DNA of 64,000 nt from Adiantum capillus-veneris (GCA_014529385.2 CM043954.1:91787747-91851746), one strand, 5' to 3'. Shown: positions 1-12,103, counted from the first letter of the stretch. The notes: generated from the letters alone by a model not told the origin. Numbers and translations are program-made.

Positions 1-2999
1 TAACTTGGTTGTTTGAGCATTCATCCTTGGTGACCATAGTCATTGGTTCAAATGCGGCCAAGTGACCCGTTGGCACTCACACACGTTTTTTGTCACCTCA
101 CACGAGACATAACGATTTGCCAAAAAAAAGGAAAGAATTCATACAAATGTGTCAATGCAAACTCAATCACTTCTTTCTATGGACAAGAGAAATATTTTGA
201 CCTTTCGTTTCCATCGGACTCACGGCTAGAAAAAAAAACAATTTCTCTAAATAAGGGCAAACTTGAAATTCTCCCTGGCTGTAGGTCAAAATGTGAAGCT
301 TTTGCCGATAATTACACTAAAAGTTGTGTAAATTTTTAGGTTTGCTTAAAGACAAGCTCAAAATGTAACCGGGATTTTAGAATTTCAGTCGGGTAAAATA
401 CACTGGACCTGGTTTTTTTCTAACACTGATCAAGCTTTTCATTTCCTAAATTCACCCCTCGGAAGAGTTGATGGCCTCTCTCAGCCCCCTTTGCTTTTTC
501 ATTGTTTCGCCTCCACACTGTTCACACTAGGTGGCTGCAGATTTGTGAAGACGTCTTTCTTCTGCCGGCTCAGTCTGAACCCAGCCTCATTCCACAGGAG
601 CTAGCTCATTTGGTTCAAGCAATCGACGTCCGTGACTTGGGTCACGGGTTTGATTGCAAGAATTGGGTAATTTTTGAAGGTGCATTTGTAGCTTACGAGC
701 GAGAATGCTCGTACTTTACAAAAAAAAAGAACGTAGTCTCACAATAGCTCACATACTCTAATGACTTGCAAACAAATAAATTCACTCACTACATAGTGCA
801 AAGAAACTCTAAACAGAAAAAAAAAGTAATTAATTCAGTCCAAAGGAGCTAACTTGGTTGTTTGAGCATTCATCCTTGGTGACCATAGTCATTGGTTCAA
901 ATGCGGCCACGTGACCCGTTGGCACTCACGCACGTTCTTTGTTACCTCACACGAGACATAACGATTTGCCAAAAAAAAAGAAAGAATTAATACAAATGTA
1001 TCAATGCAAACTCAATCACTTCTTTCTATGGACAAGAGAAATATTTTGACCTTTCATTTCCATCGGACTCACGGCTAGAAAAAAAAACAATTTCTCTAAA
1101 TAAGGGCAAACTTGAAATTCTCCCGGGCTTTAGGTTAAAATTTAAAGCTTTTTCCGATAATTACACTTAAAGTTGTGTAAATTTTTAGGTTTGCTTAAAG
1201 ACAAGCTCAAAATCTAACCGGGATTTTAGAATTTCAGTCGGGTAAAATACATTGGACCCGGTTTTTTTCTAACACTGATCAAGCTTTTCATTTCCTAAAT
1301 TCACCCCTCGGAAGAGTTGATGGCCTCTCTCAGGCCCGTTTGCTTTTTCATTGTTACGCCTCCACACTGTTCACACTAGGCGGCTGCAGATTTGTGAAGA
1401 CTTCTTTCTTCTGCCGGCTCAGTCTGAACCCAGCCTCATTCCACAGGAGCTAGCTCATTTGGTTCAAGCAATCGACCTCCATGACTTGGGTCACCGGTTT
1501 GATTGCAAGAATTGAGTGATTTTTAAAGGTGCATTTGTAGCTTACGAGCGAGAATGCTCGTACTTTACAAAAAAAAAGAACGTAGTCTCACTATAGCTCA
1601 CATACTGTAATGACTTGCAAACAAATAAATTCACTCACTACATAGTGCAAAGAAACTCTAAACAGAAAAAAAAGTAATTAATACAGGCCAAAGGAGCTAA
1701 CTTGGTTGTTTGAGCATTCATCCTTGGTGACCATAGCCATTGGTTCAAATGCGGCCACGTGACCCGTTGGCACTCACGCACGTTCTTTGTCACCTCACAC
1801 GAGACATAACGATTTGCCAAAAAAAAAAAGAATTAATACAAATGTGTCAATGCAAACTCAATCACTTCTTTCTATGGACAAGAGAAATATTTTGACCTTT
1901 CATATCCATCGGACTCACGGCTAGAAAAAAAAATAATTTCTCTAAATAAGGGCAAACTTGAAATTCTCCTGGGCTTTAGGTCAAAAGTTGAAGCTTTTGC
2001 CGTTAATTACACTAAAAGTTGTGTAAATTTTTAGGTTTGCTTAAAGACAAGCTCAAAATCTAACAGGGATTTTAGAATTTCAGTCGAGTAAAATACACTG
2101 GACCCGATTTTTTTCTAACACTGATCAAGCTTTTCATTTCCTAAATTCACCCCTCGGAAGAGTTGATGGCCTCTCTCAGCCCCCTTTGCTTTTTCATTGT
2201 TACGCCTCCACACTGTTCACACTAGGCGGCTGCAGATTTGTGAAGACTTCTTTCTTTTGCCGGCTCAGTCTGAACCCAGCCTCATTCGACAGGAGCTAGC
2301 TCATTTGGTTGAAGCAATCGACCTCCGTGACTTGGGTCACGGGTTTGATTGCAAGAATTGAGTGATTTTTGAAGGTGCATTTGTAGCTTACGAGCGAGAA
2401 TGCTCATACTTTAAAAAAAAAAGAACGTAGTCTCACAATAGCTCACATACTCTAATGACTTGCAAACAAATAAATTCACTCACTACATAGTGCAAAGAAA
2501 TTCTAAACAGAAAAAAAGTTAATTAATACAATCCAAAGGAGCTAACTTGGTTGTTTGAGCATTCATCCTTGGTGACCATAGTCATTGGTTCAAATGCGGC
2601 CACGTGACCCGTTGGCACTCACGCACGTTCTTTGTCACCTCACACGAAACATAACGATTTGCCAAGAAATAAAATAAAATTAATACAAATGTGTCAATGC
2701 AAACTCAATCACTTCTTTCTATGGACAAGAGAAATATTTTGACCTTTCATTTCCATGGGACTCACGGCTAGAAAAAAAAACAATTTCTCTAAATAAGGGC
2801 AAACTTGAAATTCTCCCGGGCTTTAGGTCAAAAGTTGAAGCTTTTGCCGATAATTACACTAAAAGTTGTGTAAATTTTTAGGTTTGCTTAAAGACAAGCT
2901 CAAAATCTAACCGGGATTTTAGAATTTCAGTCGGGTAAAATACACTGGACCCCGTTGTTTTGTAACATTGATCAAGCTTTTCATTTCTTAAATTCACCC
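1..2999. repeat. Tandem satellite, ~847-bp unit, about 3.5 copies
   Basis: The same sequence restarts at 1, 850, 1698 and 2543, giving periods of 849, 848 and 845 bp. The fourth copy stops matching near 2999, after roughly 457 bp. The array starts at or before base 1, so it probably extends to the left. Copies differ by scattered point changes and by the length of short A runs. Copy 1 has open stretches at 43-339 and 502-747, but stops break them in the other copies, so I do not treat them as genes. Each unit carries a hairpin near its position 685. I do not recognise the unit as part of any known element family. Confidence 0.95.
685..722. other. Interrupted palindrome (hairpin) in the satellite unit
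   Basis: TTTGTA is followed, after three unpaired bases, by a 7-bp stem TACGAGC, a loop GAGAAT and the return arm GCTCGTA. Three more unpaired bases lead to TACAAA. The structure is exact in copy 1 (here) and copy 2 (1534-1571). In copy 3 (2380-2417) changes weaken both stems. Copy 4 ends before this position. An A-rich run follows in every copy. The function is unknown. Confidence 0.7.
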
Positions 3000-3291
3000 T
3001 TGAAGTAGGAAGTATGTCCCTCTAATCTTTTCCGCGTTCCTTTTTGAGGGAATCTAACATTATCCTTTTTTCTTGGTGAACGTAAAACTCAAGTATTGCA
3101 AGACAATGGGTTCTCATTATAAAGAAATTGATATTTTTTAAGGGTAAGCATCGTGCAGGCGACAGATGGACGAGAGAGAGGAAGATGTAGGCATCACTCA
3201 TCGCTCAATGGCAAGGCAGGAGCGGACAAAAGAGAGTAGCGTCCCTATATCCACGCTATCAGACGAGACAACAGAGGGCAATTCTTGAGTC

Positions 3292-3344
<53 letters not shown>

Positions 3345-5222
3345 ATGCAGGATCTGTCGTGGTGTGTGTCATGTTTGCTTTATGTCCTGCTCTTCTGCTT
3401 CGCCTACTTGCTGTCCTTGTCCTGTGCTGCTCGTAGGGCTCAGCTGAGCCTACCCTGGTGTTGCAAGGGCCTCTAGGGCCAACTTTTGTTCGCGTCGGCC
3501 GGATGCTCACTGTCATCCATGACCTTGGAGCTCATTGTTAGTCGACACAGTAGGTGTTTTGAGCAGAGATGTCATGAGAGGGACGACGATGCTCATAATG
3601 CAGAGGGTGCAGAGCCTGTGTGACAGATGGCGCACACAACAGAGAGAAGGCAAGTGGTCGATATCGTGGGCGATGCAGGCAAGGCTACAAGATGAGGGAG
3701 CAAAGCGATCACCTAGCATCCCTTGTCGTGCAGGAGTGATGGTGGGCTGCTTTTCTCAGCCTTTGCGAAGAGAGACGCAGACAAGCTGATGGCGGGGCGC
3801 GGGGGGGGGGGGGGGGGGGGGGGGATAGCTGTTGTTCTTTTCCTTTTAAATTCGGAGACGTGATGCGAATCTTGTAACTTAATTAATTAATGAAGTGGAA
3901 AGTCGACCCAAATATGTAGCTTAATTATGCATGTAAGATGTTTTCAAAGGACTTTTATTTTTCTAGATTGGGGGCCTACATGCTCACATAATTCAGGTTT
4001 TTAGTGTGAATTTTGGGTTGAAACTAGAAATTGTTGCTTGTAATTTCACTGGACTTTAGTTCTCAAGGTTAAAAATTGACCTTTTTAAAAGATAAACACT
4101 CCCATTATTATGTACCTTTCATTTAGACATAAAACCGGGTGTCTCATAAGTTTGACCCAAAAAATGAAGGCCGAGAAAGAATCTTTTGTAGAGCGATGAG
4201 TGTCCTGTTTAAGAGAAGCCATCCATCTACACTATGTATAAAGCGGGGAGGAATTTTGGCCCTTCCCTTCAGCCACGTGGAAAAAACTCTTTTGTTTGAT
4301 TGGTTTTGGCATTGCTCTGCTCACTCTTGTGCACTCTTCTAGTCGTTGCTCCTATCCACAGTTTCAGTCGCCATTTTGAAGCCAAAGTTTGCATGGGATA
4401 TTGAGGTGTTGCTGATTTACATTGTGTGGGAGTTTGAGGGCACTACCGAATTATTTTGCATGGGAGTTTGAGGGCACCATGACACGTGTGTGTGTGTGTG
4501 TTGGGGGGGGGGGGGGGGGGGTGTTTAAACAAGAGACCAAGGCTCTTCAAGTAGGTAGCATATGGAAAAAAGCATACCATTTATGGTTTATGTGAAGAAA
4601 AAGCTTTAAATATTGATCATGATACATAGGCATGCCACGAACAAACCATAGAGAAATCACTTTGTAGAAGCTTTTAGGGTAAGGGTTTCCTCTATATTTG
4701 TCACCATCACTGCCAATAAATGAAAAATACATCAGCCAATAAAGGACAGGTGTCACAAAAGAAGCCCACATGTTATAGATGTCAACCAAAAATACCATGC
4801 AAATTAAAATCCTTGTAGTAGGAAGCTGGCACCTGAGTAGTGTTCTCCATAGCTATTGGGTAATGTTGAATGTAGGAAAAAAGGGCCTAGTAGCTGCTTT
4901 GTGAGGCCAAAAGTATTTCTATCATGCACACGTACCTGTAGGTAGTATGTCTCTACCTGCACCAAGTCCAAAAAGAAAACCTCTTTTAAAGCCATGGCTA
5001 TGCATGCAAATGGTGGCGGCGGAGTGGAGCCACGTCTCAACCAGGCCAAACTAGAAGACGTTTTCCTATGGGTACTACCACCTGCACGTGAAACCATATA
5101 TCTGCAGGTCGTATCTACCAAGTAGGGGGGTATTTTGCTCATCGCACCCATAAAATGATGGCTCCCCACCCATTTTTAGACATGCAGGAGATTATTAAAC
5201 CTCAAGCCTTTTAGGCCTTTTC
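3000..5222. other. Unassigned region with simple repeats, no supported gene
   Basis: I find no protein-like reading frame longer than expected by chance. It contains (CT)n at 3295-3340, a run of 24 G at 3801-3824, and (GT)n followed by a G run at 4486-4521. A minus-strand open stretch at 4804-5169 has no recognisable motif and sits in low-complexity surroundings. A Helitron-like terminus lies at 4226. Confidence 0.6.
4226..4243 (+). mobile_element. Helitron-like 5' terminus (candidate)
   Basis: TCTACACTATGTATAAAG follows an A, as expected for insertion between A and T. It resembles the TC-starting, AT-rich 5' ends of plant Helitrons. An identical 18-mer occurs at 7280-7297, with similar sequence beyond it (G-rich, then ATTTTGG and a CCCTTC run). 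I could not fix a matching 3' hairpin with a CTRR end, so the element boundary is open. Confidence 0.35.
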
Positions 5223-5225
5223 ATA

Positions 5226-5264
<39 letters not shown>

Positions 5265-5516
5265 TGTAGCTAATTACCGTCATCCGGCCTTGAAATAGCA
5301 ACTCCTTGCCCTTGAGATGTAGCTAATTGTCGTCGTCTGGCCTTGCAATAGAAACTCCCCTCCCCCCCCCCCCCCCCCGCCCCCCCCCTCTCTCTCTCTC
5401 TCTCTCAAGTTGAGTGGAGGCTCCTTGCTATGCGCATCGTTACTTAATTAGCTTACTATGGTGCCCTTCAATCTGTGCGCATCCAGCCTTGCAGTAGAAG
5501 CTCCCCCCCCCCCCCT

Positions 5517-5555
<39 letters not shown>

Positions 5556-5620
5556 GAGTGGAGGCTCCTCGATGCGCACGTTGTCACTTTAGCTTGCTCT
5601 GCTGCCCTTCAAGATCCGTG
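5223..5620. repeat. Degenerate tandem duplications with GA, C-run and CT microsatellites
   Basis: After (GT)n(GA)n at 5227-5264, a ~54-bp segment occurs twice (about 5264-5316 and 5317-5370). A longer unit of ~145 bp then repeats at about 5325-5469 and 5470-5613. Each long unit holds a CCTTGCAATAGAAACTCC-like start, a C run, a CT run, AAGTTGAGTGGAGGCTCC and an ending near TGCCCTTCAA. The C and CT tracts differ in length between copies. Confidence 0.8.
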
Positions 5621-6614
5621 CTCACCCCCCTCTCATTTGTGCTTCTTTCCGCCAGTTGGAGCTAATCAACCTATCTTGAGGGGAACTGCAGTACTAGGCA
5701 ACCAAGAGAGGGCGTGCCAAAGTAAAAGGGGCAACAACATGATGGTAGCTGATCGATAGCCCGCCTTGAGGGGAACTGAACTAGGCAAGCAAGAGAGCTC
5801 AAGGGCACCGAGTTTTATTATCCAAAGCAGTGCAATGGAATTGTTGATGCCAAAGGCAAAAGAGGCAACCGTTTGGAGAAAGGGGGGAGGGGGGATCGAC
5901 ATCATGTCAATGGGGCACTTGTAATTGACGGGCTCAGCCAAGGAAGCACTGCTCAACAAGTGTAACGGGAGGGCCAAACAACTAGGGTTATGAAGGAGCT
6001 TGATAGAGCGTTGATGATCATGGGAGGATGCACAAGTATAGCGCCAGCAAGGGGCCAAGCCCATGAAAGTGGCCGCCGCCTTTAAGGAGGATGAAGCATA
6101 GCAATGGCCAATGGGAGATGACGCAACAACACTCATGATGCAGCCCACACGTAGCCTCCTTATAAGGTCCCTTTAGTATGCAGCAAATAGCCACCCTCAG
6201 TACTCACGCCACTTTGACCACAACTCTTTTCACACAGAATAGCTCAAGATTGTAGCTGACATCTGAAGCTTTCCGAAAAAGCTATTCCGCGATGCATGCT
6301 GCAAAGGTTAAGCGAAAATGGTGTGTTCTAGGGTGATGGTGTTGCCCCAAGAATGAAGGGTCCAGACATGTACTCATCAACTTTTGTACCACTCATTGAG
6401 GCCACAATGGAAGAAAGACTCAAGTCCCTATCTCTAAGTGTCTTCCACACAATCTCAACCACCCCTTACAACGAGCTCGAGACACACACGTAGTACTTGG
6501 CACCAAGGTGTCGAGTTACATGCTAGGTTCTGCATTGGATCATGCCATCCAAGGCCAACACCTTCAGCCAAATTGGTGCCATAGAGGGGCGATATTGTTG
6601 CAAGGACTAGCAGC
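5621..6614. other. Unassigned region
   Basis: I see no feature I can support. A 160-codon minus-strand open stretch at 5666-6148 has no domain motif and a composition typical of non-coding sequence. A short phrase around TTGAGGGGAACTG occurs twice (near 5677 and 5766). Confidence 0.5.
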
Positions 6615-6758
6615 AAATGGCATCTAGAATGGGTGAGAGGAGGTAGGTAGGTGATGCAATGTTTGTACTGAAGTGCAATTGAGAGGGGTCAACTTACAAG
6701 GGTTGGGTAGATCAAGGTGGAAAGGTAGAGTAGCAGCCCCTGGCTTGGGTGGCTATGG

Positions 6759-6853
<95 letters not shown>

Positions 6854-7390
6854 CCTACCTTTCCGGCGTGCTAAGGCACGTGTGCCTCCTATACCACCCC
6901 ATACCTATGGCACCTACACTGCTGCCTTGCCATCCACCTTGTGTGGTTCCTCTCACATGCTTTGATGTGGATCGGGATCTATCTTGGGAGGTGGGAGCCT
7001 CTAGCACCAAGGTAGAGTTGAGAGAGAGATGGCTCATGATTGTCTCTAGCTATAGGAAGAGCGGACTGAAATGCCCTTGATTAGGTAGATGTTATGCACC
7101 AACAATAGTGACATGGCTCGATTTATGGCGTGCTGCACCGTTTGGTATGTGCCGAGTCACGCCCCACAACATCCTTGTTATTGTATGCATTGTGTCACAC
7201 CCCCATCTTCCAATTGGTATCAACAAGCAGGGTGTAGGTAAAGACTATCGCTGCCAATCTATCTACATCTATATCTATATCTACACTATGTATAAAGGGG
7301 GAACATATTTTGGTCCCTTCTCGAACACGTTGTATAAGCTCCTTGCTCCAGGAAATGTCCTATGAAACCCGGATGACATGGGAGTTTGAA

Positions 7391-7436
<46 letters not shown>

Positions 7437-7680
7437 CCTAGCATAAAATAAATGTAATCATCATGAATGACAAGGCCATAGTCACAAAAAGTACGGATGG
7501 TGGTTGAGACTACGGACAATAGTTTGCTGTGCTGTGGACTCTTTGCTAAGTCTTGCAGTGAGCCACTCTACAACCACCCACCCCCTTTATGAGTGTCTCA
7601 ACATCCATAATTACATGAAGCATGATGACCATCTACGAGCTGAGCGACGTTCTCTCTCTAGCATCAATCACTGCACCTTA
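6615..7680. repeat. Long copy of a duplicated segment with two GA microsatellites
   Basis: The order is a left flank (6615-6756), a compound (GT)n(GA)n tract (6757-6850), a ~540-bp middle (6851-7392), a second (GA)n tract (7393-7435) and a right flank (7436-7680). Both flanks recur at 7764-8205, where they are joined through a single (GA)n tract with no middle segment. The middle holds the Helitron-like end at 7280. Confidence 0.8.
7280..7297 (+). mobile_element. Helitron-like 5' terminus, second copy (candidate)
   Basis: This is the same 18-mer as at 4226-4243, preceded by a short ATCTAT-rich run and followed by AAAGGGGGA and a CCCTTC run. Both copies are later followed by a CATGGGAGTTTGA phrase (near 4459 and 7377). 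No 3' end could be paired with it. Confidence 0.3.
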
Positions 7681-7763
7681 GAAGAAGAGGCCAACGTCAC
7701 AAGTCATGAAGGTGAAGAGTGCATGAAGATCCCAAAAGGGTCAGTGTTCAACTTACATCATGG

Positions 7764-7905
7764 TGGCATCTAGACTAGGTGAGAGGAGGTAGGTAGGTGC
7801 TACAATGTTTGTAGTGAAGTGTAACTGAGAGGTGTCAACTTACAAGGGTTGGTGGGTAGACCAGTTCTGAGAGGTAGAGTAGTAGCCCCTGGCTTGGGCG
7901 GCTAT

Positions 7906-7967
<62 letters not shown>

Positions 7968-8205
7968 CTAGCATTAAAAAAAAACTTGGAGGCTGTATCA
8001 CAAATGACGAACCCATATCATGGAAAGTACGGATGGTGGTTGAGATGGTGGACAATAGTCTGCCATGCTGTGGACTCTCTGCTAAGTCTCGCTTGTGAAC
8101 AACTCTCCGAACACCCACCCCTTTATCAGTGTCTCAACATCCATAATTACATGAAGCATGATGAGCATCTACAAGCAGGGTGATGTTCTCTCTCTAGCAT
8201 CACGT
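7764..8205. repeat. Short copy of the duplicated segment, joined at one GA tract
   Basis: The left part (7764-7907) matches 6615-6756. The right part (7964-8205) matches 7436-7680. Between them is a single (GA)n tract at 7908-7963. This arrangement fits a deletion between two GA tracts in a copy like the one to the left, or gain of the middle segment there. Confidence 0.8.
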
Positions 8206-8684
8206 AGAAGTCCCTCTGGTTTGAAAAATCTTTTTATCATATTTTAGGTAGGATATCGGTAGTTGGACTCTTGAGATCTTAGAGAGGTGCTAGGGAGTGC
8301 GTGATTCGCTTGGATTTTCCACCATAGGTAGTATTAGTCGTGTTTTAGTGTTGATGGTATGTGAGTGATTTGTGAGGTGATAAAAGCAATAGCTAGTGCG
8401 TGTGAGGCAGTGAAGCATTTTTCTAATCATAAATGCAACATCCCATATGATGTGTAGGAGTAGTTTCAGGAAGGAAATGCTGATTATGATCTAGAGCTAT
8501 TCATCACATATTCATTTTCTTGTGTGCTTCTTTGCATTCAAAATCCTAGAAAAGTTTGATTTTTAGGGTAAAAATGCAATACACAAGTTCTTGAGGATAT
8601 TTGTGCATGACTGAATGAAGCTGAGTATATAAGAAAGCATATCCAAGAGGTCTACTAAGAAATTTTGCAATTCTGCAACTCTCA
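8206..8684. other. Unassigned region upstream of the palindrome array
   Basis: AT-rich sequence with no coding signal. By position it could be the end of an LTR or the start of a retrotransposon leader, but I found no second LTR copy or primer site to support that. Confidence 0.4.
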
Positions 8685-9832
8685 ACATCATATGCGTATG
8701 ATGTCATGAGGGATAGCAAGAGACCAGGTTTGACAAAATCGAGTGTATCAGAGTGTTCAAAAGGGGTGTTTTACCCCATCTACACCTTGAGACTAGAGTT
8801 TTGACCAATATTTGGTGCTTGAAAAACAAAAGGCGAGATATATTAGAGTGAAATTTAGAAAATTACTTTTTTTGAGCTTCAAGGGATATAAAAACTCTTG
8901 ATAAGGCATAAAATTAAGTAATGAAACTCTAGAACCCAGTTTGGACTAGTTCAAAGTGGAAAAGACACAACAGACTTCATAAAGTCTCTTGGACAAATCT
9001 AGAGGTGCAATTGATCAACTGACCACATAGGAGGGTTTTACATGTTGTTTTGAGCTTTTTGGCAAAATTTCACCTTATTGGAGTATTTATTTTTGAATTG
9101 CAAAGGGATTCACAATTTTAGAGAAAGAAAAGGTGAAAAGTGGTGATTCTTTGCAATTTTGACTTCTAAAATTTGTTGTGAGTGCATGTGCATGTTGTAC
9201 ACATCAAGGAGCATCTGGGGTAGAAACAGAACTTCATTCTCACCTACTAGACTTCATACACGTATGAAGTCTCTAGGCCAGATTTGAGGTCAAAAGACAC
9301 ATTTGTCTACACTCTTGTGATTTAGAGCAATTAAGAAGCAAATAGGCAAAATTTTGTTGAATTTGAAGCATTTTTGGGCTTATAAAGGCCAAGAGGCTGC
9401 CTCGAAAAGTGAATGCTTGAATTAATCATATCTAGCACAAAAAGTGTTGAAATTCAGTTTTGAAGGATGATGTGAGTTGCTTGTGTGGTGGGAAACTTCT
9501 AGAGTGAGACTCACGTCATTTTGACCAACTGGACATCATATGCATATGATGTCTGAAGGGAATTTTAAGAGACCAAACTGACATGAGTCCAGAGTGTTTG
9601 CACCACAAAACAATCCTAGAGACCAATTAGTTTCATCAAATTAGGATCATCTTTGACTTAGAAAACTTCCCAGAGAAGCTAACAACAACTAAGACATAAC
9701 TAGGGTTAATAGACCTACCAAGGGGTATTTGAATCACAAAGCAGAACTTGGGGTGAATAAAGCATATCAAGGAATTCTAAACCTAAAGTTTAGACCAGTA
9801 GTGGGCATAGAGATCATACACATATGAAGTCT
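8685..9832. repeat. Diverged ~280-bp tandem array with a palindrome in each unit
   Basis: Palindromes occur at 8685-8704, 8972-8987, 9249-9272, 9532-9553 and 9811-9832, spaced 287, 277, 283 and 279 bp. The 9532 copy is an exact 22-bp palindrome with half-site GACATCATATG. The 9249 copy has half-site AGACTTCATAC with a mismatched centre. Sequence after each palindrome is weakly alike (TCT..GGCCAGATTT-type, then AGAGACC). The array precedes gag-like remnants, so it is probably an untranslated retrotransposon leader. The leader of element A (22904-23817, 51514-52102) has the same period but a different palindrome. Confidence 0.75.
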
Positions 9833-10399
9833 CCATGCTGAGATATGAACCAAACAGAGGTTTTTACCAGCCAAGAGTATTCCTTGTGACCCTAGGATCC
9901 CATCTATCTTATTGGATCAGTTCTTAGATCTCACATAGGAAGTCGAGTCCTTTTATACTGTTGTTTGGTTGGGATTAACCCTCTAGTTACATTGATCAAC
10001 ATTGTAGGGAAATGAAGTGAGAATCACCATTTTGACAAAGAATTGCATAGTCGAAAGTTTTGTACAGATAGCCATAATCAAGGATCCTACAAGATGAGGA
10101 ACATTTTGGAGTGCTAAGTACTTTAAAATTTGAGAAAGCAGTTCGAAAGCAAATCAGAGCAACGAGCAGCTACAAGCAGACTTCTAAGGTAAGAGGTTTG
10201 GGTTGATAACTTTTTGAGTGAAAGATTTGATGAATTTGAGATCCAGTAGGTGTCTTCAAAGAGACTGGAGAGTGGGAGGAGATCAAATTAGCTTGGTGTT
10301 GACAAAAGAGAATATAAACTAAGCAAGAATAGATCTATTAGCACCAATCATAGAAGAGGGTAGTGATACTAACACCTCTTCCGACGAATCATATCAGTG

Positions 10400-11263
10400 G
10401 ATGGCTAGCCAACAACTTGGTGATTTCCAATAGCAAGGGAATATGGGAGGTAGCACCTTCCAAAAGCCCTTAAACATACCAAAATACATGACAACCTTCT
10501 TAAAGGGAACAAACATTGATGGAGCCTTTTAGTATATGCGGATGCTTGAGGATATCAATGCATCTGTATTGAAGAACGACCAACTAGAGGATTATCAATA
10601 ATTGTAGTAAATGATGATGGTGATAGGTTCCACGATGATGAGGGAAACCACTACCTCATTGTCAAAGACCCACAAAATTAAAATCGGTATGGAGACAATG
10701 TAGCAAAAGGGAGCCTTAGTGTATGTGGATGTTCGAGGATGTCAATGCATCTGTATTGAAAAACGACCAGCTAGAGGATTATCAGTAATTGTATTAAATG
10801 ATGATGGTGATAGGTTCTGTGATGATGAGGGAACCACTACCTCATTGTCAAAGACCCACAAAATTAAAATCGATATGGAGACAACGTAGCAAAATGGAAG
10901 ATGGTTATGGAGACCCAAGAATTGCCTCCTAAACTCAATCGTCTAGGAGCCTTCTACATTCATGACAGGAGAGTGATGAGAGTGGCTACAATTCACAAAA
11001 ATATTGGGATTTACAAGTACGGGGAACGGAGAGTCATCTCTGCACGAACCCTGTGTGAATGAATTAAGTAAAGACAAAGTCCTATACTTGTTTTCATATG
11101 ATTTGGTAACTGAAATCCATATCACTTTTGTTGATAAGTACATATGAGAATACGAGCCAATTCACCTAGAAGATGTAGGAAGATTGATAACACTAGAACT
11201 ATTGGCACAGGCTTCTGAAGAGAAGCAAAAGCCCTTAGAAACCCCTAACAAATCTACAAATCT
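10400..11263 (+). pseudogene. Decayed gag-like reading frame, N-terminal part
   Basis: A protein-like start near 10402 (MASQQLGDFQ) is followed by stretches such as NIPKYMTTFLKGTNIDGAF. From about 10905 another frame reads ETQELPPKLNRLGAF, then IGIYKYGERRVISARTLCE, then ILLLAQASEEKQ-like text up to 11263. Several stops and at least two frame changes interrupt it, and a 189-bp duplication lies inside. It follows a leader-type array and is cut by the LTR of element B at 11264. The gag assignment rests on position and general composition, not on a recognised domain. It may be the N-terminal part of element F, continued at 32258, but that is unproven. Confidence 0.45.
10522..10898. repeat. 189-bp tandem duplication inside the gag-like remnant
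   Basis: The segment starting GAGCCTT at 10522 repeats from 10711. The copies share ATGCATCTGTATTGAA, GAGGATTATCA, ATGATGATGGTGATAGG and CTCATTGTCAAAGACCC blocks with scattered substitutions. At 189 bp (63 codons) it keeps the frame in principle, though both copies now carry stops. Confidence 0.85.
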
Positions 11264-12079
11264 TGTAATGGAATTGGCCTATGAACTTTGAGAGTATTGG
11301 AATTAGGAAAATTAGAGAAAGAAATTTTGTGAGACTACTTTGAGAGCTTAGAGGGTGGACTTAATTGATGGTAGAAAAATAATCATAGTACTTAATTAAC
11401 TTGGCATAAATAATACTTTTGCAAGAGAGAGAGTTTAGAGAACTTGACAACAGTTAAGGATCAAATTTATGTGGATCCGGTCCCCCCTCCAATAGACACT
11501 TGTATTATAGATTCTCCCATTAAGAGAGACTTGGTACAATACAATCTTTGTGTTCCTTGTGACCTAGGTGATGCAATGAAGATGGAAAGCTTCATGTATC
11601 ATGAGCATAACATAAAGTTTGTAGAAAGATTTAACTATCCCAAGACTCAATCCCAAGGCCTCAAACACCTTCGAAGGTGGAGAGAGCTAGCGAGGAATGA
11701 GGGTAGGAAAGGGGAAGAAGAAACATTCCATAGGAGAAATAAGTAGTTCCTCACTTATCATCACTCTTCTTGCTAGCATACATAATCGAATAGTAATGAA
11801 GATGGAGAAGATGTTAAGCTGAAGCATTGAAGCATGGCTCTTGGTTGGATTTGCATTCCATAGCCAAGAGTGTTGGTGTAGGCTCTCAAATTCTCTACTA
11901 GCTTGGAGAAGCACTTTGCACACCACACAAAGAGAGTGTGTGTGAGTGTGAGAGAGTATACCCCTCAAGCAGCCCCCCTTCTTGCTTTGGTCAACCCCCC
12001 TTTGTAGCTCATGCTTGAAGCTCATTGGATTCCCTCCAGGCCTAGCCAATCATATGCAAGAGGCATATCAAGCAACAAG
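11264..12079 (-). repeat. 3' LTR of element B, distal piece
   Basis: This matches 30859 to about 31640 along its length, starting TGTAATGGAATTGG in both. A few short insertions differ, for example ~40 bp near 11745. It ends at CAAG (12076-12079), where the 8.2-kb TIR insertion starts. The short open stretches inside it (11444-11746 plus, 11687-12049 minus) also occur in the other LTR and are not genes. Confidence 0.9.
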
Positions 12080-12103
12080 AACACCTTATTGGAGAGTTTG
12101 GGA

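Noticed and set aside
43-747. Two open stretches in satellite copy 1 (43-339 and 502-747)
   Set aside because: They are not kept open in copies 2-4 of the same unit.
3801-3824. Poly-G runs (also 4503-4521, 16564-16590, 18079-18113) as functional quadruplex elements
   Set aside because: They may form quadruplexes, but homopolymer runs of this kind are common slippage products and prone to sequencing error. Nothing else here supports a function.
5666-6148. 160-codon minus-strand open stretch
   Set aside because: It has no domain, no signal and no neighbouring coding sequence. Its length is within chance for this composition.
7250-7290. ATCTAT-rich run as a promoter
   Set aside because: It is a simple repeat next to a Helitron-like end, with no downstream gene.
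8685-9832. CRISPR-like array
   Set aside because: The repeats are palindromic, but the ~280-bp spacing is far too long, the repeats are not identical and the sequence context is a plant retroelement.
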